The notes: generated by a model not told the origin, from the letters alone. Shown: positions 27,781 to 38,146, counted from the stretch's first letter. The stretch: DNA of 64,000 bases from Nitrospira sp. (GCA_024760545.1 CP060501.1:2269501-2333500), one strand, 5' to 3'. Translations and numbers: made by a program.

Positions 27781-28419
27781 TCAAAAGATCAAGATCGGTG
27801 TCCCGACTCGAGCAAGCTTGTAGACACCTTTAAGATCGCTATCATTGAGCCTGATACAGCCGTGTGTCACGTTTTTTCCCAACAATCGAGTGTAGAGCGT
27901 CCCGTGGATGAAGTAGCCTTTGCCAAACCCCAGCGCATACTCGCCCAGAACGCCTTGCTCGGCTCGCTCGGCTGGGTTTTTCGGCACGTCAAGCCCTTCC
28001 TCGACGAACGCCCAATCGGGTTTGATCCATGTAGGGTTGGTCACTTTCGACTGTACGAGAAACTCTCCTCGCGGGGTGTCGAAGATCCACTGGTTGTTGC
28101 TTTCGCCGGGCTTGTCGAGAATCGTCCCGCTCCCCGTCGAAGCGATGGCGTCGAGGACCACTTCTTCCTGGCGCTTCACATAGAGCCGGTTTCTGGCCGT
28201 ATCGACCAAGATATATGGCTGGTTGGGCATCAGTTGGGACAGCTGTTTCGAAAGCGCCTTGTACCGGGCTTGCAGCGTACGTAGACCCGTTTCGTCCACT
28301 ACCGGAGACTGGTGAACCGCCTGCGAATCTTTCGATGCGACCTCACGGCCGGTCGGCGCGGTCACCACCAGGAGTGTGAGTAAGAATACCGCTGAAGCAG
28401 CTAGAAGGAATCGGCCCAT
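27781..28419 (-). CDS. L,D-transpeptidase (YkuD domain)
   Basis: 212 residues, N-terminal signal/anchor (FLLAASAVFLLTLLVV). YkuD domain from about residue 90; the active site reads HGTLYTRLLG then THGCIRLND with catalytic C188 and H186. Family members make 3-3 peptidoglycan crosslinks or attach proteins to the wall in the periplasm. A fragment of a close relative of this gene is found at 45881-45969. Followed 28 bases later by the inactive-looking relative and preceded 10 bases earlier by a second transpeptidase gene. Confidence 0.92.
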   Translation of the reverse strand: MGRFLLAASAVFLLTLLVVTAPTGREVASKDSQAVHQSPVVDETGLRTLQARYKALSKQLSQLMPNQPYILVDTARNRLYVKRQEEVVLDAIASTGSGTILDKPGESNNQWIFDTPRGEFLVQSKVTNPTWIKPDWAFVEEGLDVPKNPAERAEQGVLGEYALGFGKGYFIHGTLYTRLLGKNVTHGCIRLNDSDLKGVYKLARVGTPILIF

Positions 28420-28429
28420 CAGCCTACCC

Positions 28430-29548
28430 TCAGATTTCTTCTCTGTGATGCTCTAACTCAGACAAGGCAAGCGCCACTGCGTTTTGGCCGGTCAATGCAC
28501 CGACGATCGTCACCGGAGTGCCCAGGGAGACGCCCTCGTACAGAACGTTCATGTGTGGATTGTCGAGCATGACGCACCCAAGAGTCTGCTCGATGAATTG
28601 GTTCTCTACTCCGTGGATTTCGATCTGGCCTCCGATGCCTTTAGCCAGGCCGATCCTCCCGGACTTCTTCGCCAGGGCGAAGCGCCGATGATCCTCGGCA
28701 TTGGGATAATCCAGAACAAGGGCTCGATAGAACTGAGTCTGCCCCTGACCGCGCTTGTCGGTGATACGATACCGGCCTTCCGGTGTGGCTCCGTCACCCT
28801 GGAACTGTTTTTCCTTCATACCATTGAACCCTAATCGGACGGGGTATGATAGCACCTTCCGGCCGTTCTTGTAGAGGGTCAGCTCCCGATCGGCTTTGCT
28901 CACCACAAGGGCTGTGGATTGGTGGATTCGCGACCAGTCGATCGTTTGTTGCGCCATGGTCCGCCAATGAGTGATCCGCCGGTCATCGGCGTATCGCCCC
29001 AGTTCCCGGGTAAGCAATGAAGTCTGGGCGGCCAGAGCGTGGTCCGCTTGTTCTACGGCCTGAACAGCCCGTTGGTAGTCCTTCTGCTCGAAGAACGTGC
29101 GGGCCTGTTTCACGAGAAGACCCGTATGAACGACCTGTTCTCCCAACAAGATGCGGCCATCGATCGACTCGACCTTCGAGGTTATGCGGTGAAACCTGTC
29201 TTCAAGGCGGGCCAGCTTGGATTCTGTCGTGCGATGTTGAGACGCCTGTCGATCGTGGAGCTGAGAGATGGTGTGCTCACCGATGACGTACAGCCGTCTG
29301 AGATCGTTCTCAAGGTCGCTTGACTCCCACGGCCACCTGATCAAGTCATCGTCCAAGTCAACGCGAGATTTTAGAGAGACCCAGTCGCGTACGAATTCAG
29401 CGTACTCTTTCGGCGCTGTTTCTGGGGCACGCAATGCGATCAGGTCCCGATCGATGGTCTCAAGGGCTGCCAAGAGATCTGGAGGGACGGCCTGAACGCA
29501 ACCGCTGAGGCAGAGCGCACAGCCGATCGATGCGAGAGCCCTATTCAT
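28430..29548 (-). CDS. L,D-transpeptidase lipoprotein with long N-terminal helical region
   Basis: 372 residues from ATG 29548, giving a signal peptide with lipobox LSGC. Residues ~30-200 are helical and charged, probably coiled coil; the YkuD domain begins near ALVVSKADRELTLYKNG and ends with IEIHGV and TLGCVMLDN (catalytic Cys about 325). Envelope-anchored crosslinking enzyme. Sits between a lipoprotein gene and the shorter transpeptidase, all in one direction with gaps of about 10-30 bases, so an operon is likely. Confidence 0.9.
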   Translation of the reverse strand: MNRALASIGCALCLSGCVQAVPPDLLAALETIDRDLIALRAPETAPKEYAEFVRDWVSLKSRVDLDDDLIRWPWESSDLENDLRRLYVIGEHTISQLHDRQASQHRTTESKLARLEDRFHRITSKVESIDGRILLGEQVVHTGLLVKQARTFFEQKDYQRAVQAVEQADHALAAQTSLLTRELGRYADDRRITHWRTMAQQTIDWSRIHQSTALVVSKADRELTLYKNGRKVLSYPVRLGFNGMKEKQFQGDGATPEGRYRITDKRGQGQTQFYRALVLDYPNAEDHRRFALAKKSGRIGLAKGIGGQIEIHGVENQFIEQTLGCVMLDNPHMNVLYEGVSLGTPVTIVGALTGQNAVALALSELEHHREEI

Positions 29549-29575
29549 GTGACCAAACACCATAAAAAAGCGACC

Positions 29576-30193
29576 TTACTTCTTCTTCGAATGAGCAGGT
29601 TTTCCTCTTCCCACCTTCGCCAAGGCGTTCTGTATTTCAGTCGACACTCCTTGGCTCATGTCGTAGATGGCTTTGGCTTGGGTCTGTGCTGCCGGATAAT
29701 CTTCTTTGTCGATCGAAACCTGAACCTGCTTCAGTAACGATTTAAGCCCTTCCACATCATTTTTGATGGCCTCCACGGCCGCCCGATCCTTGCCGACAGG
29801 CGCCTTGGCAACCAAATCCTGTGTCGCTTTTACCGCCTCCTCGGCGACTTGCTGAGCCTGCATGGCGGCACCTTTGGCTTCTTCCTTCTTTTGAGCCGCT
29901 GCCGCCTTGATCCTGTCACTATCGGCTTTGGCCGAGACAGACAACTGTTGAGCCTTACCGTAATCTCGAAAGAGAGCGAACTTTCCATCCTGTTCCGCGA
30001 CTTCCTTCCGCAACGTATCCAAAGTGCCCTCTAGCTTTGCGTATTCATCGGCGGAATACTTGGCAGCACCGCTTTGCTGTGCTTCTTTCAGAGCCTTTTC
30101 CGCTTCCTGGATTTGTTGAGTGGGCGGATCCGCACATCCGGCCAATGTCAAGAGCGTGAGGGCGAGCGATGCGAGGGAAACTCTTCTCGGCAT
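29576..30193 (-). CDS. Ala/Lys-rich coiled-coil lipoprotein
   Basis: 205 residues; signal peptide with lipobox LAGC, then a nearly entirely helical Ala/Lys/Glu/Gln-rich body and a basic end (KPAHSKKK) that could contact peptidoglycan or nucleic acid. ATG at 30193 preceded by AAGGAGG. It resembles DUF4398-type lipoproteins found beside OmpA-like or wall enzymes. First gene of the transpeptidase operon, suggesting a wall-structure role. Confidence 0.8.
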   Translation of the reverse strand: MPRRVSLASLALTLLTLAGCADPPTQQIQEAEKALKEAQQSGAAKYSADEYAKLEGTLDTLRKEVAEQDGKFALFRDYGKAQQLSVSAKADSDRIKAAAAQKKEEAKGAAMQAQQVAEEAVKATQDLVAKAPVGKDRAAVEAIKNDVEGLKSLLKQVQVSIDKEDYPAAQTQAKAIYDMSQGVSTEIQNALAKVGRGKPAHSKKK

Positions 30194-30611
30194 ACTAAGA
30201 ATCCTCCTTACAGGTTCTATTGACTGGTTCTGTTCGGTATATCAGCCACCGCGACCCGACTTGCGGGCCAGGACTGTCCTGCCTTGACAGACAGAAACCC
30301 TTCACCGGGATCGAACATCCAAAGGGAGCAGCAAGCTCGGTGCCAATGATATTCCCTATTATGTGACCAATATTCAACCTATTTCGCGTATTTAGCTGAA
30401 CTCTATCATTGGGAGGCAGCGTATCTTGTGGCATTCTGGTGAAACAACGCAAAAGCGCCCCAAACATCCATGGGTCACGAATCATCTCTGTGAATACCAA
30501 AACGAGTTAGCGATCCGGTGTGTGGACAAATTGACAGGTCTTAGTGCCTCCCCCTATAATCCGCAGTTCGTTTAAGCTAAACCCCTATGATGAGGGGGCG
30601 GAAGGAGCGCT
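30194..30611. other. Divergent intergenic region between wall operon and rpmH
   Basis: Holds the ribosome-binding site of the lipoprotein gene on the left and the rpmH promoter on the right. TGTGGACAA at 30521-30529 is one base off a DnaA box, but there is no cluster of boxes, so no origin is claimed. Nothing else was recognised. Confidence 0.5.
30531..30560 (+). promoter_or_regulatory. Promoter of the rpmH-rnpA operon
   Basis: Perfect TTGACA (30531-30536) and perfect TATAAT (30555-30560) separated by 18 bp, 51 bases ahead of the rpmH start. The most canonical sigma-70 promoter in the window. Confidence 0.85.
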
Positions 30612-30749
30612 ATGTCTTTCACATTTCAACAACCGTCCAATTTAAAGAAGAAACGCGAACACGGATTTCGAAAGCGCATGAGCACAAAGAACGGGCGCAA
30701 GGTCTTGGCGCGCCGACGGGCTAAAGGACGAGCTCGGTTGACTGTCTAG
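30612..30749 (+). CDS. rpmH: 50S ribosomal protein L34
   Basis: 45 residues, very basic, with the L34 signature [20 protein letters not shown] and [16 protein letters not shown] at 30604-30607 precedes the ATG. First gene of the rpmH-rnpA-yidD-yidC-mnmE cluster, which usually lies close to the replication origin. Confidence 0.97.
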   Translation: MSFTFQQPSNLKKKREHGFRKRMSTKNGRKVLARRRAKGRARLTV

Positions 30750-30894
30750 ATCCAACGTGCCTGATCAGTGGGTGGTCTTCAGGTTGCTCTCCCATCTCTT
30801 CGTCGTGCTGTTGAGTTGTGTACGGTCACCTACCACCTCGCAGTCTTCTCTCGAATACCTCTGGTGGGATGCGACGAACGAATACCTCTTTCCA

Positions 30895-31260
30895 ATGACA
30901 CCCAAAGCCCGTGGACGGACGACCATTTTTTTACGCAGCAACCGGGATATCGAGACGGTCAAACATCATGGTCGTCGAATTTCGACGGCACTCTTCAATC
31001 TCCTAGCCTACAAGATGGATGATGCCCCCAGTCGCGTGGGGATCATCGTCGGAAAGCGCTTTGGGAATGCGGTTCGACGCAATCGAATGAAACGAGTTTT
31101 TCGTGAGCTGGTTAGGCAATTACATCGGGACTTGGTTCCGGGTCGTGGGCTTCTCGTGTTTCCAAAGAGGGACGCGCTGTTTGAATCCCGGGAAGAATTG
31201 ACGCAGGCGTGGAAAACCTCGCTGGAGCGCATGCATCTTCTTCGCCCAAAGTTGAATTGA
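30895..31260 (+). CDS. rnpA: Ribonuclease P protein component
   Basis: About 121 residues from ATG 30895. The basic RNR motif is GNAVRRNRMKRVFREL, preceded by RVGIIVGKRF. Protein cofactor of RNase P for tRNA 5' maturation. The frame is open back to 30757 but the 46 extra residues are not RnpA-like, so the shorter start is used even though no ribosome-binding site stands out. The N-terminus (ARGRTTIFLRSNRDIETV) is somewhat divergent. Ends one base before yidD. Confidence 0.9.
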   Translation: MTPKARGRTTIFLRSNRDIETVKHHGRRISTALFNLLAYKMDDAPSRVGIIVGKRFGNAVRRNRMKRVFRELVRQLHRDLVPGRGLLVFPKRDALFESREELTQAWKTSLERMHLLRPKLN

Positions 31261-31261
31261 T

Positions 31262-31471
31262 ATGCGTCATCTGTGTCTTTGGCTCATTCAGGGATACCGC
31301 ATGGTGATTTCTCCCATGTACGGTCGGAACTGCCGATTCGAGCCGACCTGTTCCCAATACGCCTCAGATGCGATCAGCAAGTATGGGGCGTTACAAGGGC
31401 TCGGCCTTACCACGGTCCGGTTGTTGAAGTGTCATCCCTTCCATCCCGGAGGAGAAGACCCGGTCAAGTAG
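31262..31471 (+). CDS. yidD: Membrane protein insertion efficiency factor YidD
   Basis: 69 residues with the whole family pattern: LIQGYRMVISPMYGRNCRF, PTCSQYASDAI, KCHPFHPGGEDPV. Assists YidC-dependent membrane insertion. Sits between rnpA and yidC as usual. Confidence 0.97.
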   Translation: MRHLCLWLIQGYRMVISPMYGRNCRFEPTCSQYASDAISKYGALQGLGLTTVRLLKCHPFHPGGEDPVK

Positions 31472-31507
31472 CGGCGATTCCATCATTTAACAAGGCATAG
31501 CCTCCGC

Positions 31508-33202
31508 ATGGACAAGCGAGTCATTGTATTCTTGGCACTCTCCCTCGTGATTATCTTCGGGTGGGAGTACGTCCTCAAAGAGTTGGGACTGTTCCCAGAA
31601 CAGACTATTTCTGAGCCGAGCGAGCCGGCGGCAACCGAGGCGCCACCGTCTGCCGCGAGTACTCGAAGTTCGGAACCCACGAACGCCTCATCGGGCAAGG
31701 AAGCCGTGCCTCAAAAGCCCCCGGCCGATGCTGCTAAAGCGCAGGAACCGCGGAGAGCGCCGGCAACGTCAGAAATCGTCGAGATTGAGACGGATCTTTA
31801 TCGGGCTAAGTTCACGACCCAAGGAGCAGCGCTGACGAGTTGGGAGCTTAAACGCTATCGCAGCAGTTCCGAAGGACAACCGGCTGTTCAGCTTGTCAGG
31901 CAAGGGGGCAAGTTTCCCGAACCATTAACTGTCACCACCGACGACGCGGCTCTCACAAAGGAATTGAGTGAGGGAATCTATAGGGTCGAAAAGGACTTCA
32001 CGACTTTAGACCAGGACCATCCTACCGGCCATTTAAAATTTTCCTATGAGAATCCGGGTACAGGGGTTCGTCTGGAGAAACAGTTCATATTTCATGCCGA
32101 CAGCTATGTGGCGGATATTGAATTGAGGCACGGAGGCCTTACCGAGTCGCTGAAAGTCGAATTGGGGACCAATTTCGGTGTTGTGGAATGGGGGGAGGGG
32201 TTCATCGGTTCGGTTGGAACGGCAACGCTCGTCGATGACAAGGTCGAAAAGGACACCCCGGATGCCGAGACAGAGCGCAAAGGCTCCGTGAAATGGGCCG
32301 CGTTGCAGGATAAGTATTTCATTTCTGCGCTCATGCCCAAGGTGAGTTCGTCCGCCGTGGTCAAGAAACAAGGCGACAAGCTGGTCTCCACCGCCGTTCG
32401 CATGCCGATCGATTCGTCAGGTGCACCGCTTGGCCTTCAGCTATTCGCCGGCCCCAAGGAGTATGACACGCTCCAGAGCTTACAGATCGGCCTGGAAGAT
32501 ACCATCGATTTTGGTTGGTTTCTTTTTGGAAGCTGGGACACGGTCAGAGCCGTGGCCAAACCCATCTTTTACGTGCTCCGCTCTATCAACGAGTATACGC
32601 ACAATTATGGATTGACCATCATCCTGCTGACCGTTGGGATCAAGCTGCTGTTTGTGCCCTTGCAGTACAAGAGTTACAAGTCCATGAAACAGATGCAGGG
32701 CATTCAACCAAGAGTGGCGGCCGTCCAGGAGAAATTCAAAGATGATCGAGAACGCCTGAACAAAGAGCTCATCAAGCTCTACCGGGATCACAAGGTGAAT
32801 CCCGTGGGCGGGTGTCTGCCAATGGTGCTGCAGATGCCGGTCTTCGTCGCGCTTTTCAATATTCTGTATATGACGATCGATTTACGCCAAGCGCCGTTGG
32901 GGCTATGGATTAGCGATCTATCGGTGCAGGATCCCTACTATATTCTCCCCATTATCATGGGAATCAGCATGGTGGTCATGCAGAAGATTCAACCCACCAC
33001 CATGGACCCGACCCAGGCGAAAGTCATGTTAATGCTGCCGGCGTTCATGACATTCCTTTTTATTAACTTTCCCGCAGGCTTGGTGTTGTACTGGCTGACA
33101 AACAATGTACTGACCATCGTTCAGCAGTTCGTCACTGACCGTTTCTTCTTTCGTAAACCCCTCATTCCGCCCACGACGGATGAAGAGAGCGATAAGAAAT
33201 GA
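31508..33202 (+). CDS. yidC: Membrane protein insertase YidC
   Basis: 564 residues. First transmembrane helix at about 5-22, a low-complexity Ser/Ala/Pro linker (35-85), the large periplasmic beta domain (90-340), then the Oxa1 core with helices around 360-540, including YKSYKSMKQMQGIQPRV in the cytoplasmic loop and GGCLPMVLQMPVF. Inserts and folds inner-membrane proteins alone or with Sec. Confidence 0.97.
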   Translation: MDKRVIVFLALSLVIIFGWEYVLKELGLFPEQTISEPSEPAATEAPPSAASTRSSEPTNASSGKEAVPQKPPADAAKAQEPRRAPATSEIVEIETDLYRAKFTTQGAALTSWELKRYRSSSEGQPAVQLVRQGGKFPEPLTVTTDDAALTKELSEGIYRVEKDFTTLDQDHPTGHLKFSYENPGTGVRLEKQFIFHADSYVADIELRHGGLTESLKVELGTNFGVVEWGEGFIGSVGTATLVDDKVEKDTPDAETERKGSVKWAALQDKYFISALMPKVSSSAVVKKQGDKLVSTAVRMPIDSSGAPLGLQLFAGPKEYDTLQSLQIGLEDTIDFGWFLFGSWDTVRAVAKPIFYVLRSINEYTHNYGLTIILLTVGIKLLFVPLQYKSYKSMKQMQGIQPRVAAVQEKFKDDRERLNKELIKLYRDHKVNPVGGCLPMVLQMPVFVALFNILYMTIDLRQAPLGLWISDLSVQDPYYILPIIMGISMVVMQKIQPTTMDPTQAKVMLMLPAFMTFLFINFPAGLVLYWLTNNVLTIVQQFVTDRFFFRKPLIPPTTDEESDKK

Positions 33203-33252
33203 CGTCGGGCTATCTCTGCCAATGCAAATAGGCATTCGGAGCGCGTGGGATC

Positions 33253-34701
33253 ATGCCTATCGATGGAGCACCTGAAGATACAATCTGCGCGATCGCGACT
33301 CCCGTTGGAGAGGGGGGTATTGGGATCGTGCGGCTTAGCGGACAACAGGCCGCTGATGTAGCCGACAAAGTCGTTCGATTGCATTCGAATCGACCCTTGC
33401 GGACAGTCTCCTCTCACACACTGCACCTCGCCGACATCCTTGATCTTCCCACATCTTCCCGGTCTATCGACACTCCTTCCACGAAGAGTGTGGAGAACGA
33501 TTTCATCGATGAAGGGCTCGTCGTCTATATGAAGGCACCCCGTTCTTTCACCGCGGAAGACGTCGTGGAAATTCATTGCCACGGCAGTGGGATTGTCCTC
33601 CGACGAATCTGCGAGGCGTGCGTTGCTGCCGGTGCTCGCTTGGCCCAGCCGGGTGAGTTCACCAAGCGGGCATTCCTGAACGGACGCCTGGATTTGTCTC
33701 AGGCTGAAGCAGTGCTGGATACCATCAAGTCGAAGTCAGACCTTGGTCTCCGGTTGGCACAGCGACAGCTCCGAGGCGAACTCGGACAGCAAGTCAACCG
33801 GCTTCGGAGCTGCCTCACAGCCTTGCTGGCACACGTTGAGGCCGGGATTGATTTTTCAGGAGAGGATATCGCGTTCGTGGGACGTGCAGAATTGGTCGCG
33901 TCTCTCCAGGATGCGTCGGCCCAGATACAGAAGATGCTGGCGACTGCTGAGACCGGGCGCGTCCTGAGAGACGGGGCACGGGTGGTAATCGTCGGGAAGC
34001 CCAATGTCGGGAAATCGAGTTTGTTGAACTGCTTGCTTCGAGAGAATCGAGCCATTGTGACGGATACTCCAGGAACGACCCGTGATCTGATTGAGGAGTC
34101 GGTTAATTGGCAGGGACTACGGATCACGTTGGTCGACACGGCCGGCCTGCGCGAAACTTCCGACGCGGTTGAACGAGAAGGTATCAATCGTTCGAAGGGT
34201 GCCCAGGAACAGGCAGATATGATTTTGCATGTCTTGGATGCCGCCGAACTGACTAACACCGGCGTTGGGAACTGGACCTTTCCGGCTCTGGTTCGGGAAG
34301 ATGTGCTCGTGCTCAACAAGACGGATTTGATCGCCCCGACAACAGCCAAGGATCTCGTGGGTCGACTTTCTGAACGCACCAATCGTCAGGTGTTTCCCAT
34401 CTCCGTCCGCACAGGACAGGGACTACCGGAACTTCAACGCGCGATTGAATCACAGTTTCTCGGCGCATCCTTGGAGTCCAACGATGGGGTCGTGGTGACC
34501 AACATACGACATCGCATGGCCTTGGAGCGTGCAGCGGTCTCGATCGAGGAGACACTGGCTTCTATTCACGGAGGTGTCGAGCCCGAGTGTGTTGCGGTCG
34601 ATCTCCGTGGCGCATCTGACGCGCTTGGTGAGATAGTCGGAGCCATCACGTCGGATGAGGTATTGGAGCAAATCTTTTCTGAATTTTGTATCGGCAAGTA
34701 G
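33253..34701 (+). CDS. mnmE: tRNA modification GTPase MnmE
   Basis: 482 residues: N-terminal folate-binding domain, helical domain split by a G domain with [10 protein letters not shown] near residue 250, [15 protein letters not shown] and NKTD, and the terminal CIGK motif with the essential Cys. With MnmG it installs the carboxymethylaminomethyl group at wobble U34. Its end sits just ahead of mnmG, consistent with stoichiometric production. Confidence 0.97.
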   Translation: MPIDGAPEDTICAIATPVGEGGIGIVRLSGQQAADVADKVVRLHSNRPLRTVSSHTLHLADILDLPTSSRSIDTPSTKSVENDFIDEGLVVYMKAPRSFTAEDVVEIHCHGSGIVLRRICEACVAAGARLAQPGEFTKRAFLNGRLDLSQAEAVLDTIKSKSDLGLRLAQRQLRGELGQQVNRLRSCLTALLAHVEAGIDFSGEDIAFVGRAELVASLQDASAQIQKMLATAETGRVLRDGARVVIVGKPNVGKSSLLNCLLRENRAIVTDTPGTTRDLIEESVNWQGLRITLVDTAGLRETSDAVEREGINRSKGAQEQADMILHVLDAAELTNTGVGNWTFPALVREDVLVLNKTDLIAPTTAKDLVGRLSERTNRQVFPISVRTGQGLPELQRAIESQFLGASLESNDGVVVTNIRHRMALERAAVSIEETLASIHGGVEPECVAVDLRGASDALGEIVGAITSDEVLEQIFSEFCIGK

Positions 34702-34709
34702 AGGGTCTG

Positions 34710-36602
34710 TTGGCAAGAGAATTTGACGTCATTGTGGTCGGAGGAGGCCATGCCGGCTGTGAAGCGGCACTGGCTGCCTCGCGAATGGGTGCGAAGACCT
34801 TGCTCCTGACGATGGAGATCGGACGAATCGCGCAGATGTCGTGCAATCCGGCTGTTGGAGGAATCGCCAAGGGGCACCTCGTCAAGGAAATTGACGCGCT
34901 CGGGGGCGAAATGGGTCGCAACACCGATCGCGCCGGGATTCAATTCAGATTCATCAATACGAGCAAAGGGCCGGCGGTTCGTGCGTTGCGCGCCCAGTGT
35001 GACAAGGCGCTGTATCGCATCGCCATGCAAGAAACCCTCGCTTTTGAGAAACACTTGTCGATGGCGGAAGGAGTTGTCGATCGACTGCTTGTAACCGGCG
35101 AGGCCGTCACCGGGATTGTGACAGGCTCTGGAGAGACGATCGGCGCCAAGGCCGTAGTCTTGACATCGGGTACTTTCCTTAAGGGTCTTATCCATATCGG
35201 CCTCAACCATTTCCCGGCTGGCCGCGCTGGGGAAGCCTCGGCGGAACACCTCTCCGATTGCATGAGAGATCTCGGGTTTGAAGTCGGACGGCTGAAGACA
35301 GGAACTCCTCCCCGATTGGATAAATCTACGATTGATTTTTCAGCGATGATCCCTCAACCCGGCGACTCTCCCCCTCCGCCCTTCTCCTATCGCACGCAGA
35401 GCATCACAACGAGACAAGTTCTCTGTCACCTGACCTATACCGGACTTGAGACGCACGACATCATCCGACAGAACCTTGATCGCTCCCCCTTGTACAGCGG
35501 GGTGATCGAATCTGTAGGACCGCGGTATTGCCCCTCCATCGAAGATAAAGTCGTCCGCTTTGCCGAAAAGGAACGTCACCAGATTTTTATCGAGCCTGAA
35601 GGACTCGATTCGATTGAATTTTATCCGAACGGTATTTCCACCAGTTTACCTGTTGATGTTCAGGCGGCCATGTTGAAGACGATCCACGGTTTGGAGCATG
35701 CCAGGATGCTTAAGCCTGGCTATGCTATCGAGTACGATTACTTTCCCCCTCGTCAATTATACAGAACGCTTGAAACCAAGCATGTCGCCGGTCTGTATCA
35801 TGCTGGACAAATCAACGGCACATCCGGGTACGAGGAAGCTGCTGCACAGGGTTTACTTGCTGGGATTAACGCTGTTTTGAAACTGCGGGAGCGACCCCCG
35901 CTAATCCTAGACCGATCTCAAGCGTATATCGGCGTCCTGATCGATGATCTCATTACGAAGGATGCCTACGAACCGTACCGCATGTTCACATCCAGAGCCG
36001 AATACAGATTGCTCCTCCGCCATGGCAACGCAGATCTTCGCCTTATGGAAATTGGGTACGAGATGGGCTTGGTTGCGCCACAAGCGTACGATAGACTGTT
36101 ACAGAAAAAGACAATGATCGAGCATGAAATCGAGCACTTACATACAACCAGACCACGATTCACGGACGAGATCCATTCCCAGATCAGAGGAACCTATCTG
36201 GAGAATGCTTCACACGTACAAACCATGGCGCAGCTCCTGCGTAGACAGGAGGCGAACTATAAAGATCTCTTAGGAGTGTTTGGAACGCCTGCGGTTCCAG
36301 ATGATGAAGCAGCCGAAGAGGTCGAACTTCAGATTAAGTACGAAGGTTATGTACGTCGACAGATCCAGCAAGTTGAAAAATTTAAGAAACTCGAACAAAA
36401 ATTGATACCGCACACATTTGAGTATGACAAGGTCTCCGGATTCTCTCGTGAGGTTCGCGAGAAGTTCAACCGGGTGCGACCGGAGACGGTCGGCCAAGCA
36501 TCTAGAATATCAGGGGTGACTCCGGCCGCCATTTCTTTACTCATGGTTGCTATAGAAAAAAATAGGCGCCGACTCCCTCCTGACCGACAAGTCGCACCAT
36601 AA
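34710..36602 (+). CDS. mnmG: tRNA uridine modification enzyme MnmG (GidA)
   Basis: About 630 residues. FAD-binding [19 protein letters not shown] at the start, [18 protein letters not shown] in the middle, and the helical C-terminal MnmE-binding domain. Start set at TTG 34710 because AGAGGG lies 5 bases upstream; an in-frame TTG at 34686 inside mnmE is the alternative. The 3' third is AT-richer than mnmE. Confidence 0.95.
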   Translation: MAREFDVIVVGGGHAGCEAALAASRMGAKTLLLTMEIGRIAQMSCNPAVGGIAKGHLVKEIDALGGEMGRNTDRAGIQFRFINTSKGPAVRALRAQCDKALYRIAMQETLAFEKHLSMAEGVVDRLLVTGEAVTGIVTGSGETIGAKAVVLTSGTFLKGLIHIGLNHFPAGRAGEASAEHLSDCMRDLGFEVGRLKTGTPPRLDKSTIDFSAMIPQPGDSPPPPFSYRTQSITTRQVLCHLTYTGLETHDIIRQNLDRSPLYSGVIESVGPRYCPSIEDKVVRFAEKERHQIFIEPEGLDSIEFYPNGISTSLPVDVQAAMLKTIHGLEHARMLKPGYAIEYDYFPPRQLYRTLETKHVAGLYHAGQINGTSGYEEAAAQGLLAGINAVLKLRERPPLILDRSQAYIGVLIDDLITKDAYEPYRMFTSRAEYRLLLRHGNADLRLMEIGYEMGLVAPQAYDRLLQKKTMIEHEIEHLHTTRPRFTDEIHSQIRGTYLENASHVQTMAQLLRRQEANYKDLLGVFGTPAVPDDEAAEEVELQIKYEGYVRRQIQQVEKFKKLEQKLIPHTFEYDKVSGFSREVREKFNRVRPETVGQASRISGVTPAAISLLMVAIEKNRRRLPPDRQVAP

Positions 36603-36654
36603 AATTCGGCTAATCCATTCCTTTCCTATTGACCTCCTAATACCATCAGCGTAA

Positions 36655-36672
36655 TTGTTCCACGTGGAACAA
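36655..36672. promoter_or_regulatory. parS site 1 (ParB-binding palindrome)
   Basis: TTGTTCCACGTGGAACAA is an 18-bp perfect palindrome; the 16-bp core TGTTCCACGTGGAACA equals the Pseudomonas-type parS as remembered. It lies between mnmG and rsmG, 700 bp from parA, and overlaps the candidate start codons of rsmG. Confidence 0.92.
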
Positions 36673-37314
36673 GAGGGCTCACTTTCCTCACTGCTTCAGG
36701 AAAGTTCAGCAGAAATTGGATTTCCGCTCAATAGCGAACAGGTTCAATTGTTCATGGCGTACCTCCAGCAGCTCCAAACTTGGAATCAATCATTCAATCT
36801 CACGAGCATTACGGTAAACGAGGAGATCGTCATCAAGCATTTTGTGGATTCTCTTGCCGCGCTAATAGCAACGGATATTGAGGTTGGATCGCAGCTTCTT
36901 GATGTTGGGACAGGAGCAGGCTTTCCAGGAATTCCGCTAAAGATTGTACGACCTGATCTTCGCATTACTCTCCTGGAGCCAGCCAAAAAAAAATCCTCCT
37001 TCCTTCATTTTATCGTCGGGCTCCTCCGGCTTGAAAGAGTGGACATATGCGACATCCCTCTGAATCGTTTTATAGGCATGCACCATGTCAAAAAATCATT
37101 TGATTACATTACCACTCGCGCATTGAATCCCGCCTTGGTTCTTCGGGAAGGTAGGAGCGTCGTTCGTCAAGGAGGAAGAGCGATCCTCTATTCGTCGCAA
37201 TCTATTGAAAAGTCATACGATTTCACTGAGTGGCGGTTGATAAATGAATACACGTTTGACCTTCCTGGAGAGTATGGGCATCGAACGATTTCCATCTTTT
37301 CTCTAGCGTCCTAG
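36664..37314 (+). CDS. rsmG: 16S rRNA (guanine527-N7)-methyltransferase RsmG
   Basis: About 216 residues. NLTSIT, LLDVGTGAGFPGIPLKI (SAM motif I) and RITLLEPAKKKSSFL are RsmG hallmarks. No ribosome-binding site precedes the frame; possible starts (TTG 36655, GTG 36664) both lie inside the parS palindrome, so ParB binding could influence expression. Between mnmG and parA as in many genomes. Confidence 0.92.
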   Translation: MEQEGSLSSLLQESSAEIGFPLNSEQVQLFMAYLQQLQTWNQSFNLTSITVNEEIVIKHFVDSLAALIATDIEVGSQLLDVGTGAGFPGIPLKIVRPDLRITLLEPAKKKSSFLHFIVGLLRLERVDICDIPLNRFIGMHHVKKSFDYITTRALNPALVLREGRSVVRQGGRAILYSSQSIEKSYDFTEWRLINEYTFDLPGEYGHRTISIFSLAS

Positions 37315-37328
37315 TCAAATTGTTTTCC

Positions 37329-37346
37329 ATGTTCCACGTGGAACAT
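37329..37346. promoter_or_regulatory. parS site 2 (ParB-binding palindrome)
   Basis: ATGTTCCACGTGGAACAT, an 18-bp perfect palindrome with the same 16-bp core as site 1, 24 bases before the parA start. Two sites 674 bp apart flank rsmG. ParB loading here is expected to organise the origin region and may autoregulate parAB. Confidence 0.92.
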
Positions 37347-37369
37347 GAATTGAGTGTAGGAGCATATGA

Positions 37370-38146
37370 ATGGGAAAGGTTATCGCGTTTGCAAATCAAA
37401 AAGGTGGCGTCGGGAAGACTACTACGGCGATAAATCTTTCCTCTGCAATTGCCTTGGAGGGAAGGTCTGTGCTGTTGGTTGACATGGATCCTCAAGGAAA
37501 TGCGACAAGCGGCCTTGGTGTCGACCAAAGATCGCTGAAAGGCAGCACCTACAGCTGTCTCGTTAAGAGCAGTACTATCCAAGAGTCTGCAACGGAAACA
37601 CCCGTTCCAGGACTCTCACTCCTACCTGCCAATGCAGATCTTGCTGGAGCGGAAGTTGAGCTCGCGAATGTTGAAGGCCGTGAGAGTCATCTGAGGTTTA
37701 TTATTAGTGACGTCAGAGATAAGTACGATTTTATTTTTCTCGACTGCCCCCCGGCTCTTGGAATTCTCACCATCAATGCGCTGACCGCTGCCAGCTCAGT
37801 TTTGATACCCGTCCAATGTGAATACTACGCAATGGAAGGCCTGACGCGTCTCATCGGCAGTATCGATCTCGTCCATCAATCGTTTAATCCAGACCTAGAC
37901 GTCGAAGGCATAGTCTTGACGATGTTTGATTCACGCAATACCTTGTCCAGGCAGGTTGCCGAACAAATTCGGTCTCACTTCCAAGACAAGGTTTACCAAA
38001 CCGTTATTCCTCGCAATGTCGCTCTCGCTGAGGCGCCGAGTTATGGCCGCCCGGGGATCTTGTACAACGTTGCATCGGCTGGTTCGCAGGCTTACGTAAC
38101 TTTAGCTAAGGAGTTTATTGCTCATGGAGAAAAAAGCGCTCGGTAA
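37370..38146 (+). CDS. parA: Chromosome partitioning ATPase ParA (Soj)
   Basis: 258 residues. Deviant Walker [15 protein letters not shown] with the signature Lys, [17 protein letters not shown] and [14 protein letters not shown] 37370 has AGGAG 7 bases upstream. Dynamic DNA-binding ATPase that moves ParB-parS complexes. Overlaps parB by about 23 bases, so the two are translationally coupled. Confidence 0.97.
   Translation: MGKVIAFANQKGGVGKTTTAINLSSAIALEGRSVLLVDMDPQGNATSGLGVDQRSLKGSTYSCLVKSSTIQESATETPVPGLSLLPANADLAGAEVELANVEGRESHLRFIISDVRDKYDFIFLDCPPALGILTINALTAASSVLIPVQCEYYAMEGLTRLIGSIDLVHQSFNPDLDVEGIVLTMFDSRNTLSRQVAEQIRSHFQDKVYQTVIPRNVALAEAPSYGRPGILYNVASAGSQAYVTLAKEFIAHGEKSAR

Noticed and set aside
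30521..30529. DnaA-box-like TGTGGACAA near rpmH
   Set aside because: One mismatch and single occurrence; no cluster or AT-rich unwinding region, so no origin is claimed.
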